Source: Paenibacillus sp. FSL R5-0517 (GTDB lineage Bacteria; Bacillota; Bacilli; Paenibacillales; Paenibacillaceae). From it: a DNA stretch of 64,000 bases. Below, one piece after another: positions 61,917 to 64,000 of the stretch (within the stretch, counting starts at the first letter, position 1; each line of letters begins with the position of its first letter). The stretch is taken from positions 4,216,001-4,280,000 of the forward strand of contig NZ_CP150235.1 of the NCBI RefSeq assembly GCF_037974355.1, in the 5' to 3' direction. A program made the position numbers and the translations under genes. The notes beneath the pieces were generated by a model that was not told the origin of the DNA, ran no database searches, and saw only the letters and a program-made list of their open reading frames with translations.

Positions 61917-62069
61917 ATGGCAAAAGACGTATTGTGTGAAGTTAATTCCTGTCGTCACTGGGCTCAAGAGAACAAATGTAATGCTTCTTCAATCTACATC
62001 GTAAGCCACAGTTCCAAAGAAGCAAGTCAGTCTGCTGAAACAGACTGTAAGACTTTTGAAGTAAAATAA
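61917..62069 (+). CDS. DUF1540 protein
   Basis: A 50-residue protein, MAKDVLCEVNSCRHWAQENK to TDCKTFEVK. Conserved cysteines (C7, C12, C21, C44) and an Asp-Cys-x-Thr-Phe end match DUF1540. GTGAGG lies 9 bases before the ATG. The family is small and often sporulation-associated; the cysteines may bind metal. Confidence 0.8.
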   Translation: MAKDVLCEVNSCRHWAQENKCNASSIYIVSHSSKEASQSAETDCKTFEVK

Positions 62070-62090
62070 GTAATCTCTTGTAATTCCCTA

Positions 62091-62116
62091 AAGGAGCCCT
62101 TACCGGTTCCTTTTTT
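62091..62116 (+). terminator. Terminator of the DUF1540 gene
   Basis: AAGGAGCC pairs with GGTTCCTT (one G-T pair), followed by TTTTTT. Confidence 0.75.
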
Positions 62117-62137
62117 CTTTGTCTATTGTAACAAGAA

Positions 62138-62152
62138 TGATAATTATTATCA
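62138..62152 (+). promoter_or_regulatory. Perfect Fur box
   Basis: TGATAATTATTATCA fits the 7-1-7 Bacillus Fur consensus TGATAATNATTATCA at all fixed positions. It overlaps the presumed -10 of the promoter for the HpaB-family gene, with TTGTCT upstream at about 62119. Confidence 0.8.
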
Positions 62153-62176
62153 AGCCCTAATCTGTAAAAATCCTTC

Positions 62177-62264
62177 TCACCTCTTAAATGCACATTGGAC
62201 AGATCACCTACGTACACTACGTAAGAAGTCAATCTGCCCATGAACGATTAGAACCAAGAGGTGA
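62177..62264 (+). promoter_or_regulatory. Structured leader that can hide the hpaB-like ribosome-binding site
   Basis: A 9-bp outer stem pairs TCACCTCTT (62177-62185) with AAGAGGTGA (62256-62264), the latter being the Shine-Dalgarno region. Inside it, GGACAGAT (62197-62204) pairs with ATCTGCCC (62232-62239), and TACGTA (62209-62214) with TACGTA (62218-62223). It could be a riboswitch-like element or a protein-binding leader. Confidence 0.55.
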
Positions 62265-62270
62265 ATAACA

Positions 62271-63728
62271 ATGCCTGTTAAAAGTGGCACACAGTATCGT
62301 GAACGAATTGATGCACAATCCGTCCCTTGCTGGTACAAAGGTAACCTTATTACTGGAAAACGCTCTGAACATGTAGCATTTGCTGGTTTAATGGAGACTC
62401 AGATGTACATGTATGATCTGCAATCTGACCCTAAATTTACGGAAACGATGACGTATGCCTCTCCGGCCGATGGAAAACCTGTGGGCATATCCTTCCTTCC
62501 CCCAACCAGTGCCGACGACCTCCGCAAACGACGGGAAGGGATGAATATCTGGGCAAATGTCCATCATGGCTTTCTTGGACGCTCACCCGATTACATGAAT
62601 ACAGCCATCATGTCCTTTTACACAGGTGCCGATCTTCTGAACGAATTGTCTCCCCAATATGCAGAAAATCTCAAGAATTATTATGCCTACTGCCGTGATC
62701 ATGATATTACGCTATCTCATGCCTTCATTCAGCCTTATGCCAGCAAAATGTCAGGGCAATTGGATGCCACTGAGGATGCTATTGCCGCAAAAGTCGTAGA
62801 TCGTACCGAAGAAGGTCTCATTATTAGCGGAGCATTTATGATGGCTACACAAGCGGCCACTTCGGATGAGATTTTTGTCTATCCGTCACCTTCTCCTGCC
62901 CCATTTGATGACGAAAATCCATTTGCTTTCTCTTTTGCTGTCCCCAATGATCTTCCAGGAATCAGTCTGGTATGCAGGGATACCTATGCAGCCGAATCTC
63001 ACACCAACTATCCACTGAGTTCCAGATATGAAGAAATGGACAATATCGTTATCTTTGACCGGGTACTCGTTCCACATGAACGAATATTTTTTGCAGGAAG
63101 TGAGGAGATGTCCTCACGTCTCTTCAGTGGTAGTAACTTTCATATTCACGCAGGTCATCAGGTATTGTGTCGTTATATTGCCAAGACGGAATTTGTCCTC
63201 GGTACAATTCAGCTTCTCACGGATACTCTCGATCTGAATACGGAAGCACATGTTATTGAGAAAACTGCACGTCTGTTCGCAGGTCTTGAATCATTAAAAG
63301 CATTGGCTTTGGCTGCGGAGGCAGGTGCGATACCAGATGGAAGAGGATTTGTATTACCTGCACCCAAACCATTGATGGCAGCCAATCTTCTTTTCCCGAA
63401 ACTTTATCCTGAGATGATTGAAACTCTGCAACTTTTGGGTTCGAGTGGGGTAATTATGATCCCTCAGGAAGAAGAGTTTCAATCCGATATCGCCCCTTCA
63501 TTGAATATCTATCTGAAAGGGAACGATATGGCTTCTTATGAACGCAACGCTCTGTTCCGTCTGATCTGGGAACTTGGGGCTGGATCATTCGGAGGCAGAC
63601 AGACTCAATTCGAACGATTCTTTTTTGGCAATGTCCTTACCGTATCCAATCGATTATACTCCGTATATAACAAAGATCAGACAAATCGTAAGCTCGTTCG
63701 TGATTTTCTAACCAATACCAGCAAATAA
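62271..63728 (+). CDS. HpaB-family FADH2-dependent monooxygenase
   Basis: A 485-residue protein of the 4-hydroxyphenylacetate 3-monooxygenase oxygenase family; N-terminal domain (SGTQYRERIDAQSVPCWYKG), substrate region (IWANVHHGFLGRSPDYMNT), and the FAD-binding C-terminal half (YPLSSRYEEMDNIVIFDRVL). It hydroxylates a phenolic substrate and needs a separate flavin reductase, not seen nearby. A Fur box and a folded leader precede it, so iron-linked control, for example in catechol formation, is plausible. Confidence 0.85.
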   Translation: MPVKSGTQYRERIDAQSVPCWYKGNLITGKRSEHVAFAGLMETQMYMYDLQSDPKFTETMTYASPADGKPVGISFLPPTSADDLRKRREGMNIWANVHHGFLGRSPDYMNTAIMSFYTGADLLNELSPQYAENLKNYYAYCRDHDITLSHAFIQPYASKMSGQLDATEDAIAAKVVDRTEEGLIISGAFMMATQAATSDEIFVYPSPSPAPFDDENPFAFSFAVPNDLPGISLVCRDTYAAESHTNYPLSSRYEEMDNIVIFDRVLVPHERIFFAGSEEMSSRLFSGSNFHIHAGHQVLCRYIAKTEFVLGTIQLLTDTLDLNTEAHVIEKTARLFAGLESLKALALAAEAGAIPDGRGFVLPAPKPLMAANLLFPKLYPEMIETLQLLGSSGVIMIPQEEEFQSDIAPSLNIYLKGNDMASYERNALFRLIWELGAGSFGGRQTQFERFFFGNVLTVSNRLYSVYNKDQTNRKLVRDFLTNTSK

Positions 63729-63746
63729 GAGAACCAAAGATTCATT

Positions 63747-64000
63747 TTATACCAGATGGTCATAGACCGTCATCAGTTCAGAGGCCGGTCTGCTTGCATC
63801 GACATCCCGCAATCCAGGCTGGTCTCCGTAACCGATATGGAATACACCTAACACCTTCTCTGCACTTGTCAAACCCATCAGATTCATAAATACAGGATGT
63901 TGTTGATAATCATTGATCTTCCAGACAGCATTCAACCCCTGTTCCGCAGCCAGAATACTGAAACGTTTGCTCCAGGCTTTAGCCGCCAGAAGATTATCCT
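63747..64000 (-). CDS. Nitroreductase-family protein, N-terminal part missing
   Basis: The last 84 residues of a nitroreductase-like flavoprotein, beginning NLLAAKAWSKRFSILAAEQG and containing LMGLTSAEKVLGVFHIGYG. The frame is open to the right edge of the window, so the N-terminal part lies beyond it. It is convergent with the HpaB-family gene, 18 bp apart. Confidence 0.75.
   Translation of the reverse strand, partial: DNLLAAKAWSKRFSILAAEQGLNAVWKINDYQQHPVFMNLMGLTSAEKVLGVFHIGYGDQPGLRDVDASRPASELMTVYDHLV

Noticed and set aside
1..64000. CRISPR arrays, tRNA/rRNA genes, insertion sequences, attachment sites and prophage genes
   Set aside because: None was recognised. The only regular repeats are the protein-coding ones at 19033-19158 and 21063-21380, and no tRNA-like cloverleaf or transposase was seen, but no formal tRNA or profile search could be run.

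Overview
The window looks like chromosomal DNA from a Paenibacillus-type, spore-forming Firmicute. This is inferred from gene content, not from a marker gene. The evidence is Gram-positive Shine-Dalgarno sequences with frequent TTG and GTG starts, a large secreted galactanase with S-layer (SLH) anchoring domains, a CotF-like coat protein, a DUF1540 protein, LTA synthase, a BceRS/BceAB-type module and CcpA-type cre sites. No rRNA, tRNA, CRISPR array, insertion sequence or prophage was recognised.

Layout. 1-3.7 kb: the start of a sugar ABC permease with a cre site, a CPBP protease with a MerR regulator, and a secreted DUF3131/glycoamylase-like protein whose promoter carries LacI-type operators. 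4-7 kb: a four-gene membrane and zinc-ribbon operon headed by an SPFH protein with five zinc ribbons; it resembles B. subtilis ydjGHI without an adjacent pspA. 7-19.8 kb: single genes (ankyrin protein, two serine hydrolases, TetR with an alpha/beta hydrolase, DUF1361, coat protein, Rieske oxygenase, repeat-bearing cupin) and an ECF41-type sigma factor next to its usual carboxymuconolactone-decarboxylase-like partner, which carries a recognisable ECF41 promoter. 19.9-26.5 kb: a minus-strand block of SUKH (SMI1/KNR4), leucine-rich-repeat, beta-propeller and zinc-ribbon genes, two apparently broken by single-base frameshifts, with no recognisable toxin.

26.6-34 kb: an anaerobic nitrogen-oxide island with copper nitrite reductase (NirK), two Crp/Fnr regulators, DUF2249 proteins, a heme-copper-oxidase-like membrane protein, a DUF59 Fe-S factor and a cupin. 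FNR-type palindromes precede its transcription units. At three promoters the site is centred 41.5 bp before the expected transcription start, and one of these sites is built into the stem of the preceding gene's terminator. 34-38.7 kb: a BceRS/BceAB-type peptide-sensing and detoxification module. 38.7-40.9 kb: an SPFH protein coupled to an NAD-kinase-fold protein. 41-45.4 kb: the GH53 galactanase.

45.9-56.8 kb is the most striking region. A two-component system and an MMPL transporter (together like B. subtilis YdfHI/YdfJ), an Asp23-DedA-YihY operon, a diacylglycerol-kinase-like gene and a lipoprotein gene share a composite promoter. It consists of two direct repeats of CCC-N4-G(T/G/A)(A/G)C spaced 22-24 bp, followed 18 bp later by a -10 element. 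Five copies are visible, so a YdfI-like regulator appears to control an envelope and lipid regulon across this locus. An LTA synthase gene lies within it but has no visible box.

57.4-64 kb: a YceI-family protein divergent from a second two-component system, an AAA+ ATPase, a DUF1540 protein, and an HpaB-family monooxygenase preceded by a perfect Fur box and a folded leader that can hide its ribosome-binding site. A nitroreductase gene runs off the right edge.
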